DNA from: Clitoria ternatea
Taxonomy: Eukaryota; Streptophyta; Magnoliopsida; Fabales; Fabaceae
Direction: 5' to 3'
DNA: 64,000 nucleotides
Assembly (NCBI GenBank): GCA_037962975.1
Contig: CM075673.1
Coordinates: forward strand, 15,980,001-16,044,000
Below the pieces are notes generated by a model. It saw only the letters and a list, made by a program, of their open reading frames with translations. It was not told the DNA's origin and did no database searches. This document shows positions 52,718 through 63,961 of this stretch, piece after piece; the stretch's first letter is position 1, and the number at the start of each line of letters is the position of its first letter. A program made the translations under genes and the position numbers.

Positions 52718-55700
52718 CTAGCTTTGCCTAAGTTCAATGAAGTGTGAGGCCCATTGCCTTCTAACATCATCCACAAGTTCCTTTGGGAAATATGACCGGT
52801 CATTAAAGTACTGCAAACAATGCACAAAACAATTAGAACAAAAGCTTTATTTATTACATGAAACTGATGAAATTGGAGAAATTGACACGGTGATGAGAAT
52901 TACCTCTGTCCATCCATCTACTAAATGATGTTAGACAATGGTCAGCATAGTGTGCATGACGAAATAGCCACACTCAAAGGTACCCTTCTGCCTGTAAGAC
53001 TACAATGGACATATAGTATAGAATAAGTGAATTCGGAACTTAAAAAACATGTACTGAAGATTTGAATGAATACGATTGACTTACTTTTGGGTACACCCAT
53101 ACAACTGTTCTTCCTTTGTGCTTGTTTCCAATCAGTACATTGTATCCAACCACCGCCCTGCGTCAAACAAAACACAAGATAAGTTAGAATTGTATAGTTC
53201 TAAAAATGATGTAATTGAATTTGTGGTTATTGTTTAGGGATGAACTTACCGGTCTACTATATCTCTCAGGTCTTGTGGAGCTGTTTTGTGCAAACTATCA
53301 AAGTATAGAGCAAGATAGTCCTTCGGACAGATCACCAGAAGCGTCCAGTGAGCCCTGCAGTTACGAGTGATAACTGAGACTTCAAAATGCAAAATATCAT
53401 AACAATAATTATAGAATAGAGTATTACCCTTTATGATAGGGGCCCATGTATATAGACTTCTCAGACTCAAACATCCAATTCTGGATGTATGTCTGGGTGT
53501 TCTGCGAGGTGTTTCCTTGCTTCTGTATGAGAGAGGGCTCTAAGAAACCGTAAGTTCCTTGGAAACCCAAGTCCACTGAGAGTTTTGCCAGATACCTAAA
53601 CAAGGTAAGACATGGTTAGCGACAAATAACTTGTATAATGAAAAAATTGGACAACACAAGGATATACTTACAGCTCCCACAACTGCAAGATGGAGCCGTT
53701 CAGCATCGACGACCCCGTAATAATGTCACAAATGTCAGAACTTGTAACGTAAACTGGAAAAGCACTGGGATGGCCGAACACTAGTGGCTGCCATGGGACC
53801 TGAACAGTGTCGTTATCTTCCTCATACCCGATGCGCCATAGCATCCGGACGGGATCCTTGGCTGGGTCTGGCTTCTTCAATGGCTGTTCCTGTTGAACAA
53901 TTGACAACCATCACATTTTGTACCATAATTGACAAGGAAATAAAGCTAGTTAGTGTTTAGGGTTTTTACCTGTCCAGGGGCAATCACCAGAAGTCTGTTA
54001 GGCCACATCAGAAAGTGGCCCACCGCCTGACCGACGGTCTTCACCTCCTGAGTTGCCACTGGCACAGCAGCATCCTCCTCGAGGACGAGCACAACTGAGA
54101 CCCTGGACATACCATCAGGTAATGTCTGATGGTGAACCACAGGGCCTAAGTTGTGCACCATACCAGTGGCAACTGGCTCCTCCGACCCGTCAATGAACAG
54201 GTCACATTGACGGGTGTCTGGTGGCTCGACCCCGTCATCCTCAGGGTCAGCCGCAGCGCACGACCCCTTAGTGCTAACCTTCCGTACCTACATATTTACA
54301 CATCAGGCAGAAGTTATTCAACAATGAAAGTGATTACAAACAATAAAATTGAGGAAAATAAATAAAGAATCTAACCTGTGGGTCGCTGGCTGGTGTAGTA
54401 GTCTCCTGGTGGTGGCTGAGTGAGGCCTTCATCTCCTCCCTGAATCGGGCCATCTCCTGGTGGAGCCTAGATATCTCCTCCTGGTACTCAGCCTTCACAA
54501 CAGCCACCTTTTGCTCCACTATTTGCTCAAGGGATGGGGCAGGGTCGGGAGCACCGTAATAGGCGCGGAGGCCTGTAAAATGTGAATGATTAGCCCATAA
54601 TTGTTTAACAAATAACAAAATGAAGGCATAGAGTTAGTTAGCACTTACCTACACCTCGACCAATAGCACGCACTCTTCCTGGGTGCTCTGGCCTGCCAAT
54701 GGCGGTAGTCAATATATCCTCCCGTCCATGGGCTACGAAAGACCCTTGGGTTGATTGCTCAACTAAGGAATCCTGAAACCAAACAAGTTAATATTCACTT
54801 CCTTCACGTAAACTGAAAAACAGACACTGATATAAAGGGGAATACTTACTATCCGTGAGGCAACCTCCTGAGCCTGTGAGGAAGTGTATTCCCCACTCTT
54901 CTTCATCCTAGCCCGCTTCCATTTGTCGTGGCGCGCAGGTGGGGAAGGGGGATCCACAATACCAGTGTCAGTCTGACACTGACTCAGCCTCTCCTGTGCC
55001 AGCCGCTCCTCCAACCTACGGTAACCGCCACGTGACAGTGTGTGTGGGCAGTCATTTAGCTTCCTAGTCTCCTTGGCTTTCTTTCTGGTCTCCTACAACA
55101 AGAAAAAAAATATTCACAGTTAGCCGTATAAATTATACATATTATTTAATCATCTAAAAACGAATGTACCTGAAACTCGGCAGAATGTCTAGATGCAACA
55201 AAAGCATCCCAGGTCTCCTGATCGATGAATGGATACTTCTCTCCAGGGAACTTTCCTTGGTCGTCCCCGAATACATACCTACAATGAAAGGTACATTTAA
55301 ACTAAGGATTGGCACAATTTGGTGAAGCGTTGATTAAGAATTTAAAGTTCAATATACCTCGTGGGGAGTATGGATTTGAACGACCTCCATCGCTCAGCCA
55401 TGATACCGAGGACCTTCCTCCTCGCTATGTCGGAAGATGGTATCTCAAAAGAATCCTACATGAAAGGAGTTAGTCCATAAAGGAGTCCTTATTAAGAGTT
55501 ACATGAAATAATACACTAAAATAAAACTTAAATAATACATAAGTTACCAGAACATCACTCCATAGCTGGTTCTTCACCACCTCCTCGACACTATCCCAGT
55601 CGGGGATAATGATGGACACCTTCGACCGTACCACAACCCCCAGATAACTGCTAAGCTTCGTGGCATGCGGTCCACTAAATCGGCCGGTGTTGACATCCAT

Positions 55701-55832
55701 GTCAACAACTGGCCTCTCTCCCCGGTGACGCCTACGTGCGACGTCTGGCATCCGGGTAACACCTCTACTCTTCCGAGCAGAGGAACCACTGGCCTGTGAA
55801 TCGGACCTGGATCGTCCATCCTGGTCAGCCAT
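52718..55832 (-). CDS. CACTA-2 second gene: Ptta/En/Spm-type DNA-binding protein fused to Ulp1-like protease
   Basis: I predict thirteen exons with GT..AG introns (reverse strand): 55832-55548, 55455-55358, 55278-55170, 55092-54850, 54772-54649, 54572-54376, 54287-53970, 53889-53672, 53595-53428, 53354-53250, 53157-53085, 52991-52904 and 52810-52718. In order they give MADQDGRSRSD; IARRKVLGIMAERWRSFKS; FIDQETWDAFVASRHSAEFQ; LSRGGYRRLEERL and RHDKWKRARMKKSGEYTSSQ (plant transposase Ptta/En/Spm pattern); a coiled coil; a DUF8039-like block (CDLFIDGSEEPVATGMVHNL ... WPNRLLV); then a C48 protease with His (AHWTLLVI), Asp (YFDSL) and Cys (FECGYFVM). A TAA follows the Cys by about nine residues, where CACTA-1 has Gln; this removes about 40 residues. 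The protein may bind subterminal motifs; the protease role is unknown. Confidence 0.8.
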
Positions 55833-55946
55833 GAGTATCTGTCCAAACAAGGAAAAAAACTGTCAAATATTTAATATAACATTTAAAACAACGAATAACT
55901 AATATAACATGTAATGAAATGAATCACCAACAAGATTAATACCCTA

Positions 55947-58900
55947 TTAAGATGAAATATTTTCCCACAAGCCCTCATGGTGGTCATGACGACTGGCAAC
56001 TACATCATCTATGTCATGTTCCACGATAGATGTTGGAATATGTGTTGTAGTTGATGGAATGTCCACAATATCAAGATTGGGGTCTCCAATGTGTCTACCT
56101 TGGATAACAATTGACCACCGTTTGTCAGCTGGGTCAGCCACATAAAAAACTTGCTTCACCTGCGTTGCCATTATGAATGGTTCTTCCTTATGCCCGATCT
56201 TGTTGAGGTCCACCAACGTAACTCCTAAATCATCAGTTGTGACACCGTTCTTATTGTCAACCCATTTGCATTTAAACACAGGAACAGTGAAGGGACCGTA
56301 ATCAACTTCCCATATATCTTCAATCACACCAAAGTAGCATGACTCCGTCATCACAGGGTTGTTGTCCTTTACAGTTGAGAAATGCATTGACTGAGCCACA
56401 ACCATCACTCCACTGTTTTGATTTATACTCTTTTCATCCTGTGTCCTTGTATAAAACAAATAGTTGTTTATGTCATACCCACAAAAGGTGAGGACATCAA
56501 AGTTCGGGCCCTGTGCTAGTCGATGTAATGTCGAGGATGCAGATGCATCTTTCAGGACGGTCTTTTGGAACCACTGCATGAAACTCTTGTTGTGTTCATT
56601 CAACAACCACTTTTCAGTCATTTTAGGGTTGGTTTTCTTGACTAGCTCCTTGTGTGTGGCTAGATACGGTTGCACGTCGTCCGTGTTGTTTAAAATATAC
56701 AAGTGTGCCTGAAGGACATCAGCACGTGGCACGCTCTTCACTTTTTTTCCAATCGTTCCTTTCCCATCCAATCTCCCTTCATGACGGGTCGTTGGAATAC
56801 CAATGCTTGCAGCATGTGACATGTATTCAGTGTAAAACTCAATTGCTTCCTCTGCAATATATCTTTCCACAATTGAAGCTTCGGGACGACATTGGTTCTT
56901 CATATACCCTTTCAATATCTTCATATATCGCTCAACGGGATACATCCAATGGAGGAACACTGGACCACAACAACGGACCTCTCTCACCAAATGGATGATT
57001 AAGTGGACCATTATGTCAAAAAAAGAGGGCGGGAAATACATTTCAAGCTGACATAATATAAGTGATGCTTCCTGTTCCAACACATCCAATTCGCCGGGCA
57101 CGATTACCTTGCAACATATGGAATTGAAAAACATACACAACCTTGTTATGACATTTCTCACATTTTTAGGAAGAATGTCACGAATGGCGATAGGCAGAAA
57201 CTGCTGCATCAACATGTGACAATCGTGTGACTTCAACCCAATTAACTTTAAATCTTTCATGGAAACACAAGACTTGATGTTGGAGCCATAACCAGATGAA
57301 ACTTTCACACTTCGTAACGATTCACACAGACTTTGCTTTTCTTTTCTTGATAACGTATGACATGCTGGAGGCAAATATGTTCTTTTGCCCTTTGATTGTG
57401 GATGCAAATCTTGACGTATACCCATCAACTCTAAGTCCATACACGAGTTTAGGCCATCCTTAGTCTTCCCGGGTATGTTTAAGAGGGTACCAACTAAACT
57501 GTCGCACACATTCTTCTCCATATGCATTACATCAATGCAGTGTCTTACATCAAGCTCCCTCCAATATGGCAGGTCAAAAAACACTGACCTTTTCTTCCAG
57601 TTGTTTTGTGTCGGGTGCTGTTTTTCACACTTACCAAATTGCACGTTGACGTCCTTCACCTTTTCATATGCCTGGCGACCAGACAGTGGTGGAGGAGCCA
57701 TTTCAAAATCTTGGGCACCGTTAAACGACTTCTTCAACCTTCGAAACGGATGATTCACTTTAAGAAACCTTCGATGTTGAAGATAAACATTTTTCCTGCC
57801 ATGATGCAACCGCACAGAACTAGTCCCCTCCTCACATACTGGACAAGCTTTATGACCCTTCACACTGTACCCAGATAAGTTACCATACGCTGGAAAGTCA
57901 TTGATTGTGCAAAATAACATGGCACGCAATTTGAATGATCGCCCGGTAAACCCATCAAACACTTCAACCCCGTCTTCCCACAACCTTTTGAGGTCTTCAA
58001 CCAATGGAGTTAAATATACATCAATGTCGTTCCCTGGTTGTCGTGGACCAGAAATCATCATTGATAACATCACATATTTTCGCTTCATGCACAACCATGG
58101 CGGCAAGTTGTAAACAAACAACAAAACAGGCCACGAACTATGGTTTGTGCTCAGGTTACCAAACGGGTTCATGCCGTCTGTGGCTAGTGCAAGCCTAACA
58201 TTTCTTGGTTCATTGGCAAATTCTGGAAAAATCCTATCCATTTTCTTCCATTGCGACCCATCGGCCGGATGCCTAAGTAGTCCATCAACAACCCTCTCAT
58301 CAGCATGCCATCTCATAAGTTTTACATCATCTGCATTGGCAAACAGACGCTTTAGTCTTGGAACTATAGGTAGATACCACAACACCTTTGCAGGAGACCC
58401 TTTAGTGCATACCTCATCAGAATCCGTCTCTTTCTTCTTATACCGTGACACCCCACATCTAGGACATTGATGCAGCATTTCTAATTCACCCCGGAATAAT
58501 ACACAATCATTTGGGCATGCATGTATTTTCTCATACTCCAAACCCATAGGACACAACACCTTTTTGGCCTCATAGTTACTTTTCGGCAAGGTGTTTCCAG
58601 CTGGGAGCATTTCTTTCAACAACTTCAGTAAGTCAGTGAAACTTTTATCCGTCCACCCGTTTATGGCCTTCAAATTAAACAACCGCAAAACAGCTGATAA
58701 CCTCGTGAAATTGAGGCAGTTTGGATACAACGGCTGCTCAGAGTCCTGACACAGAGTTGTATATACATGAGCTTTCTTAAAACCTTCTACCCCTACATCA
58801 CGGATCATATCCTCGAGTCGGTCATCCATGTTGACATCGTTGTCATGCATCGAGCTTCGATTTTTAGTCTGAGAGCTGTTACTTGGCACCACCACATCTT

Positions 58901-59126
58901 CACCATGCCATATCCAACGCGTATAACTACGTAGAAAACCGTCACACAGTAGATGTTCTCGCACCTCTTCCAAGTCTACCCGACGCAGGTTGAAGCATTT
59001 AACATAAGGGCAAAAATACTTTCCATTCACCCCCACTGCATTCCTCGCTACGAATTCTATAAATGATTCAACTCCCCCCTCGTACTCCAGACTTAGGCGT
59101 GACGCAGAAATCCAACTCCGATCCAT
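55947..59126 (-). CDS. CACTA-2 transposase (TNP2 type), 1059 residues, uninterrupted
   Basis: This single-exon ORF encodes the enzyme that cuts and inserts the element. Domains in order are: N-terminal transposase-associated domain (about 1-80; Cys pattern FCPYVKC, with Tyr where CACTA-1 has Cys); zinc-binding stretch with CPMGLEYEKIHACPNDC and CPRCGVSRYKK (about 192-230); TNP2 catalytic core with LATDGMNPFGN (Asp 317) and INDFPAYGNLSGY (Asp 410), CPVCEEG, and HCIDVMHMEKNVCDSLVGT (about 530-548); DUF4218-like part (LKSHDCHMLMQQFLPIAIRD from about 631; FLHWMYPVERYMKILKGYMK about 724-743); and DUF4216-like part (YFGVIEDIWEVDYG, about 931-944). The length fits intact CACTA transposases. No stop or frameshift is seen. 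Start chosen at MDRSWI, the usual N-terminus of the family. Confidence 0.95.
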   Translation of the reverse strand: MDRSWISASRLSLEYEGGVESFIEFVARNAVGVNGKYFCPYVKCFNLRRVDLEEVREHLLCDGFLRSYTRWIWHGEDVVVPSNSSQTKNRSSMHDNDVNMDDRLEDMIRDVGVEGFKKAHVYTTLCQDSEQPLYPNCLNFTRLSAVLRLFNLKAINGWTDKSFTDLLKLLKEMLPAGNTLPKSNYEAKKVLCPMGLEYEKIHACPNDCVLFRGELEMLHQCPRCGVSRYKKKETDSDEVCTKGSPAKVLWYLPIVPRLKRLFANADDVKLMRWHADERVVDGLLRHPADGSQWKKMDRIFPEFANEPRNVRLALATDGMNPFGNLSTNHSSWPVLLFVYNLPPWLCMKRKYVMLSMMISGPRQPGNDIDVYLTPLVEDLKRLWEDGVEVFDGFTGRSFKLRAMLFCTINDFPAYGNLSGYSVKGHKACPVCEEGTSSVRLHHGRKNVYLQHRRFLKVNHPFRRLKKSFNGAQDFEMAPPPLSGRQAYEKVKDVNVQFGKCEKQHPTQNNWKKRSVFFDLPYWRELDVRHCIDVMHMEKNVCDSLVGTLLNIPGKTKDGLNSCMDLELMGIRQDLHPQSKGKRTYLPPACHTLSRKEKQSLCESLRSVKVSSGYGSNIKSCVSMKDLKLIGLKSHDCHMLMQQFLPIAIRDILPKNVRNVITRLCMFFNSICCKVIVPGELDVLEQEASLILCQLEMYFPPSFFDIMVHLIIHLVREVRCCGPVFLHWMYPVERYMKILKGYMKNQCRPEASIVERYIAEEAIEFYTEYMSHAASIGIPTTRHEGRLDGKGTIGKKVKSVPRADVLQAHLYILNNTDDVQPYLATHKELVKKTNPKMTEKWLLNEHNKSFMQWFQKTVLKDASASSTLHRLAQGPNFDVLTFCGYDINNYLFYTRTQDEKSINQNSGVMVVAQSMHFSTVKDNNPVMTESCYFGVIEDIWEVDYGPFTVPVFKCKWVDNKNGVTTDDLGVTLVDLNKIGHKEEPFIMATQVKQVFYVADPADKRWSIVIQGRHIGDPNLDIVDIPSTTTHIPTSIVEHDIDDVVASRHDHHEGLWENISS

Positions 59127-61009
59127 ACCAACTGTTTACAAGGTGCTATGATCAACCTCACTTTTTATACAAAGGTGGTGGTCCTATACCCATTCAGCAT
59201 GACAATTATTTTTATACGTCATTCATATATACAGGTTAGGACTTATTTTAAAATTTGATGAAATTTCGGCAGCATTTCGCATTGGTCTCTAAGTACACAA
59301 AATGAGAGTGGTCAAATCAAATTCAACCACAACCAAATATGCACCCAGAGAACAACACAAAATACAAGTTACCGAGATTTTATCAAATTTTAAAATAACT
59401 CCTAACTTGTACATACTAACAATGACGTATAAAATATAATTGTTCATCCCAAACTGTCCAAACGGACAATTCAAGATTCAACACAAACGATGACATTAAT
59501 TGATTTAATGACCATTTGTGTCGAATCTCAAACGGGGAACTACGGTTCACTCATATGCACAATAACTTTCATGCTAAAATATAATGTTTGTAATAACATA
59601 AAGATTTTCTATACACATACATGACATGATTCGAACTCTTAATAATATGTCGTAAGAAAATGTTTTGACGTATCGTATGTTAATTAGTTTAGTTAGTGTA
59701 AAATGCAAATGATATTTTGTTTTTCACTTTGTGAACTATAATTCAGGAACTGTTAGAGGATGTGGTTGGCAGAAAATTGGTGCCTTTATAAATCTGGGGT
59801 CATATTATTTAGTTGGGATTCCATCAGCAATTGTATTACCATAAATTTTGAATTTCTAAACAAAATTGGAATCTAATCTTAGAGAAATTTTAAAATTCAA
59901 ATAAGAAAGGAAATTTTAAAATTTGAAAAAGGGGATCAGATTTTTAAGAAAAGATTTTAAGGGATGAGATAAAGTTTTCTTTCTTAGAATGAGATAAATA
60001 AAAGATAAAAAAGCTTATTATATTATAGGTACCATTCGCGCGCAGCTAGGAGCAAAAAAAATTAGAGGCATATATATATATACATTGAGGCAACAGGAGA
60101 GAAGAAATCGACAAACCAGGGGAGATAGAATGTTCACGTGAAAAGGTTTGGACTGAATTATATAGATATTGGGTGCAAAACTGGAACGAGATAAAAGGAG
60201 AGTGGATGCAACTTGAGAAAGAAAAAAGACCATACAACTCGCGTTAAAAACGAAAGAAAGCATTGTTTCTTTTGGTATTAATAGTATGAGGTAAGTTTTT
60301 AAGAGATTTTCTTTTTCTTTCTATTCTTTGTTGTGGTTGTTTTTATCCTTGTCTCTTAAGTAATTTAAAATTATAATAGACCTGATTAAACTGTAGAATC
60401 CTTTCCCACTCAGAAAAATCCTAAGGCTTAACATATCCAAGCATATTATATAGGGGCTCTGGTTGGGGATCACGTGTTTCAGAATATCTAAGGCTTAACA
60501 TATCCATCAATGTACAACAGTAGTAACCTGCACTACCTGATCTGATAGCTGGAATACATAGTATAACTTAAAACCAAGCAGAGAAAGAAAATGAACTTAC
60601 TTAAACATAAAAACCCAAGCAACATCTCCCCTAATGCTCCCTAAATCATTAGTAACAAACTGATGCCAAACTTATCCTACCATATGGAATCAGATTTCAT
60701 GTGAACCAACAATGACTTCAAGAACTTGGAAAAACTATTGAAAGGTTCCTGCCTAACAACTAAGTAACTATACACATACAGCCAGAAGAAAATAGAACGG
60801 GTACATTATACATACAACCAGCAGAGGCAATGATGAACGAAGGGCAACGGAGCACTTACTTGAAAATGGTGCGAAGATGACACGAACGAAAGAGGGAACA
60901 AGCAAGTGAACACGAACAGCAAAGAACAAACTCAAGGAAGAAGATGACAACCAGCGCGAAGAAGAAGAGAAAGTGAAAAAAGAGTGAAAGGCGCGGCTTT
61001 TGAAGTTTC
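59127..61009. other. CACTA-2 5' region of the transposase gene
   Basis: This non-coding stretch of 1.9 kb lies between the transposase ATG and the right subterminal repeats. The first 430 bases match CACTA-1 (51425-51870). The last part (60940-61010; GAAAGTGAAAAAAGAGTGAAAGGCGCGGCTTTTGAAG split here by description) matches 62760-62815. It should hold the promoter and a 5' leader, possibly with an intron. ORFs at 60018 and 60768 have no family support. Confidence 0.7.
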
Positions 61010-61553
61010 AGAAAGGATGTATATTCACGGTTCCCCTTGAAACCGTGAATATATTACACATATATTCACGGTTTAACAAACAACCGTGGATAAATGTTAA
61101 CTATATATCCACGGTTACGATACCAACCGTGGATAAATATTAAATCTATATTCACAGTTATAGAAACAACCGTGGACATAGAGTACCCAGTGATTAAACC
61201 CTAAAACCTGAACTATATATCCACGGTTGGAAATACAACCATGAATATTGACATCTATATATATCCACGGTTAACATCATAACCGTGAACGTACCCATCA
61301 ATATATATTCACGGTTGTGATTAAAACTGTCGATATATATTTCAGGTACTATATATCCACGGTTGACTCCTCAACCGTGAATATATATTGATGGTTACGT
61401 TCACGGTTATGATGTTAACCGTGGATATATAGTTTTCTCTGTTTAAAACGTTCACCTTATAATTTCAAAAATGCCACCGCGCATGTTTTTATCACTGATC
61501 CTCTTCTACCCGTGAATATATCCCCGTTGTTATATCCATTTTTTCCACTAGTG
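61010..61553. repeat. CACTA-2 right terminus and subterminal repeats
   Basis: About sixteen CACGGTT/AACCGTG motifs occur, many as facing pairs (TATATTCACGGTT..AACCGTGAATATA). The terminal inverted repeat ends CCACTAGTG at 61553. The block is closely similar to 62811-63361. Confidence 0.92.
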
Positions 61554-62810
61554 AATAACATTATATAAGTGAAATGTAACTTTTGATTACAACTCAACTC
61601 AAAAATCTAATAATGAAATATCAAAATTTTAAACTAAACTTCAACAGAACAAAATTCATAAATGGAAAATGTTTTAAAGGGAATGGTTAACAATGATGAA
61701 GTGAAAATTTTCCATTTAAAAATATCTAACTTGAACCTAGGAATACGTTATGTTCATATCTAACAATGATGCAGTATGGATTTATGGATTATGGATTATG
61801 AATTATGGATCATGGATTATGAGATATGAATTATGGATCATGTTAAGCTTTCCCGTTTACATATTTTGTAGATATTTATACTTCAAATGCGTATAACTAC
61901 ATCTATATGTGTTTGATGATTTTCTTTTCTAATGTTTAATTCTGATCCAATAGTATTTATTTATTTTTTTATGTAGGACTGAACTCGCCATATTTTTTTA
62001 AATCTGAAGGGGATACATATATTATTCAATAGTTTGTTTCCCTATACACTAAGGTGATTTATTTCTAATTTGATAGCCTAAAGCTTCTTATTCTATTCAT
62101 CCTTTACTTGGTTTCCATAAAGACCATTGAATGTAAGTTTGAAGGAAATTGTATTATATGTAACATCCAAAATTTGTAAAAATGATTAATTAAGAGGAAT
62201 ACACAGAACCAACAAGCTTGCTTTAATTGTTACTCAGATATTATCTAATCAGATATCTTATACATATATAATATCTATACTACAGGGAATGTCACAGGCA
62301 ATGTCACAGGTAATGTCACAGGCAATGAAAACACAATAAGATTGAAAAAAATGAAAACACATGTCTAATCAGATATCTTACTGCTCCCTTTTTACAATTT
62401 TTCATTAAATAGATTGAAAAAAATTTACCATAACAATGAAAACACATGAAAACAGAGGCAATGTCACAGGCAATGTCAAATAAGCAGAGACAGAGTTCAG
62501 CTTCAACAATGAAAACACAAACTCAGAGACCTATATTGGTTCATGTTCGACTACGCACAAATAGAGAGACAAGCTTTCCAGACAATGGTGATAAAGCATA
62601 ACAAAGAAGCAGGGCTAAAAAGTGAACGAAAGAAGAAGGGCAAGGGAGCACTTACCAGATAATGGTGAACGAAGAAGAAGAAGGGCACACGAAAGAAGAA
62701 GGAAGTGAACGGAGAAGCCTACGACCAGCAAAGAGGAGGACGAGGAAGAAGACGACAACCAGCGCGAAAGAAGAAGAGAAAGTGAAAAAATGTTGAAAGG
62801 CGCGGCTTTT
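61554..62810. other. CACTA-1 5' region of the transposase gene, resumed
   Basis: This AT-rich non-coding sequence contains a short degenerate repeat of TTATGGAT (61770-61840) and repeats of CAATGTCACAGG (62285-62325, 62458-62475). The last 60 bases match 60950-61010 of CACTA-2. No gene is seen. Confidence 0.7.
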
Positions 62811-63361
62811 GAAGTTTCAGAAAGGATGTATATTCACGGTTCCGCTTGAAACCATGAATATATTACACATATATTCACGGTTGAACAAAAAACTATGGAT
62901 AAATGTTAACTATATCACCACGGTTACGAGTCCAACCGTGGATAAATATTAAATCTATAATCACAGTTATAGAAACAACCGTGGACATACAGTACCCAGT
63001 GATTAAACCCTAAAACCTGAACTATATATCCACGGTTGGAAATATAACAGTGATTATAGACATCAATATATATCCACAGTTAACATCATAACCGTGAACG
63101 TACCCATGAATATATAGTCACGGTTGTGCACACAACCGTGGATATATATTTCAGGTACTATATATCCACGGTTGACTCCTCAACCGTGAATATATATTGA
63201 TGGGTATGTTCATGGTTATGATGTTAACCGTGGATATATAGTTTTCTCTGATTATATCGTTCACCTTATAATTTCAAAAATGCCACCGCGTATGTTTTTA
63301 TCACTGATCCACTTAAACCCGTGAATATATCCCGTTGTTATATCCAATTTTTGTATTAGTG
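62811..63361. repeat. CACTA-1 right terminus and subterminal repeats
   Basis: This is the same motif array as 61010-61553, with more decayed motifs (for example AACAAAAAACTATGG). It ends in TTGTATTAGTG at 63361, a mutated CACTA terminus, followed by the TSD TCT. Confidence 0.9.
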
Positions 63362-63364
63362 TCT

Positions 63365-63961
63365 GTATGCTTATGTGCTAGATATCAAGTAAATCCCAAA
63401 GAATCACACCTTAAGGCTGTAAAAAGAATAATGAGATATCTTTTAGGAACTATAGAGTTAGGATTATGGCATCCTAGGGGATCATTATACAATCTAATAG
63501 GTTACTCTGATTCAAACTTTGTTGGGTGTAGAACTGGAAGGAAAAATACTAGTGGTACATGTCATCTTATAGGTTCTGCCTTAGTATCTTGGAATAGCAA
63601 AAAGCAAAATAGTGTTGCCCTATCCATTGCCGAAGCAGAATATGTTGCTGTAGGCAGTTGTTGTGCCTAAATCTTGTGGATGAAGGAACAACTCCTTGAC
63701 TATGGCATAACCCTAGAAAACATTCCCATCAAATGTGACAATACAAGTGCCATTAATCTGTCCAAAAACCCAGTTCAACACTCTAGAACTAAGCATATCC
63801 AAATAAGACACCATTTCCTTAGAGATCATATACAAAAAGGGGACTGTATTCTAGAATTCATAGAAACCTCAAAATAGTTAGCTGACATCTTCACGAAACC
63901 ATTGTCAAAAGACCAATTTTTCCATATTAAAACAAAGTTAGGAATTATTAGTCCTAACTAA
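63365..63961 (+). pseudogene. pol: Copia pol: RNase H and C-terminus
   Basis: The fragment resumes Copia pol directly after CACTA-1: VCLCARYQVNPKESHLKAVK, RIMRYLLGTIELGLWHPRGS, GYSDSNFVGCRTGRKNTSGT, SIAEAEYVAVGSCCA, then a TAA at 63668 (Gln expected). It goes on with LWMKEQLLDYGITLENIPIK, CDNTSAINLSKNPVQHSRTK and HIQIRHHFLRDHIQKGDCIL. After TAG at 63875 (Gln expected) it reads LADIFTKPLSKDQF, with the pol stop at 63959-63961. RNase H acidic residues are visible in SDSNF, AEAEY and CDNTS. Confidence 0.93.

Larger units (their letters stand above)
51950..61553 (-). mobile_element. CACTA-2: nearly complete CACTA (CMC) DNA transposon
   Basis: The 9604-bp element has terminal inverted repeats CACTAGTGGAAAAAAAGGAT (left) and CACTAGTGGAAAAAATGGAT (right, reversed). 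The exact 3-bp TSD AAT is at 51947-51949 and 61554-61556. Subterminal CACGGTT arrays lie at both ends. It carries an uninterrupted transposase and a 13-exon second gene with one visible stop near its end. It lies inside CACTA-1, a member of the same family. It is the most intact element in the window and may have been active recently. Confidence 0.95.
41689..63361 (-). mobile_element. CACTA-1: CACTA (CMC) DNA transposon, internally deleted and nested
   Basis: The left end is CACTAGTGAAAAAAATGGATA. The right end, reversed, is CACTAATACAAAAATTGGAT. The 3-bp TSD TCT is at 41686-41688 and 63362-63364. Without its two insertions it is about 7.7 kb. Subterminal regions are full of CACGGTT/AACCGTG motifs. 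It carries a transposase gene lacking 596 codons and a second gene (46818-49917). It shares organisation with CACTA-2 and has more stops. With most of its transposase catalytic core gone it cannot move itself. Confidence 0.93.

Noticed and set aside
56464..58470. Several + strand ORFs of 64-114 codons
   Set aside because: All are antisense shadows of the reverse-strand CACTA-2 transposase.
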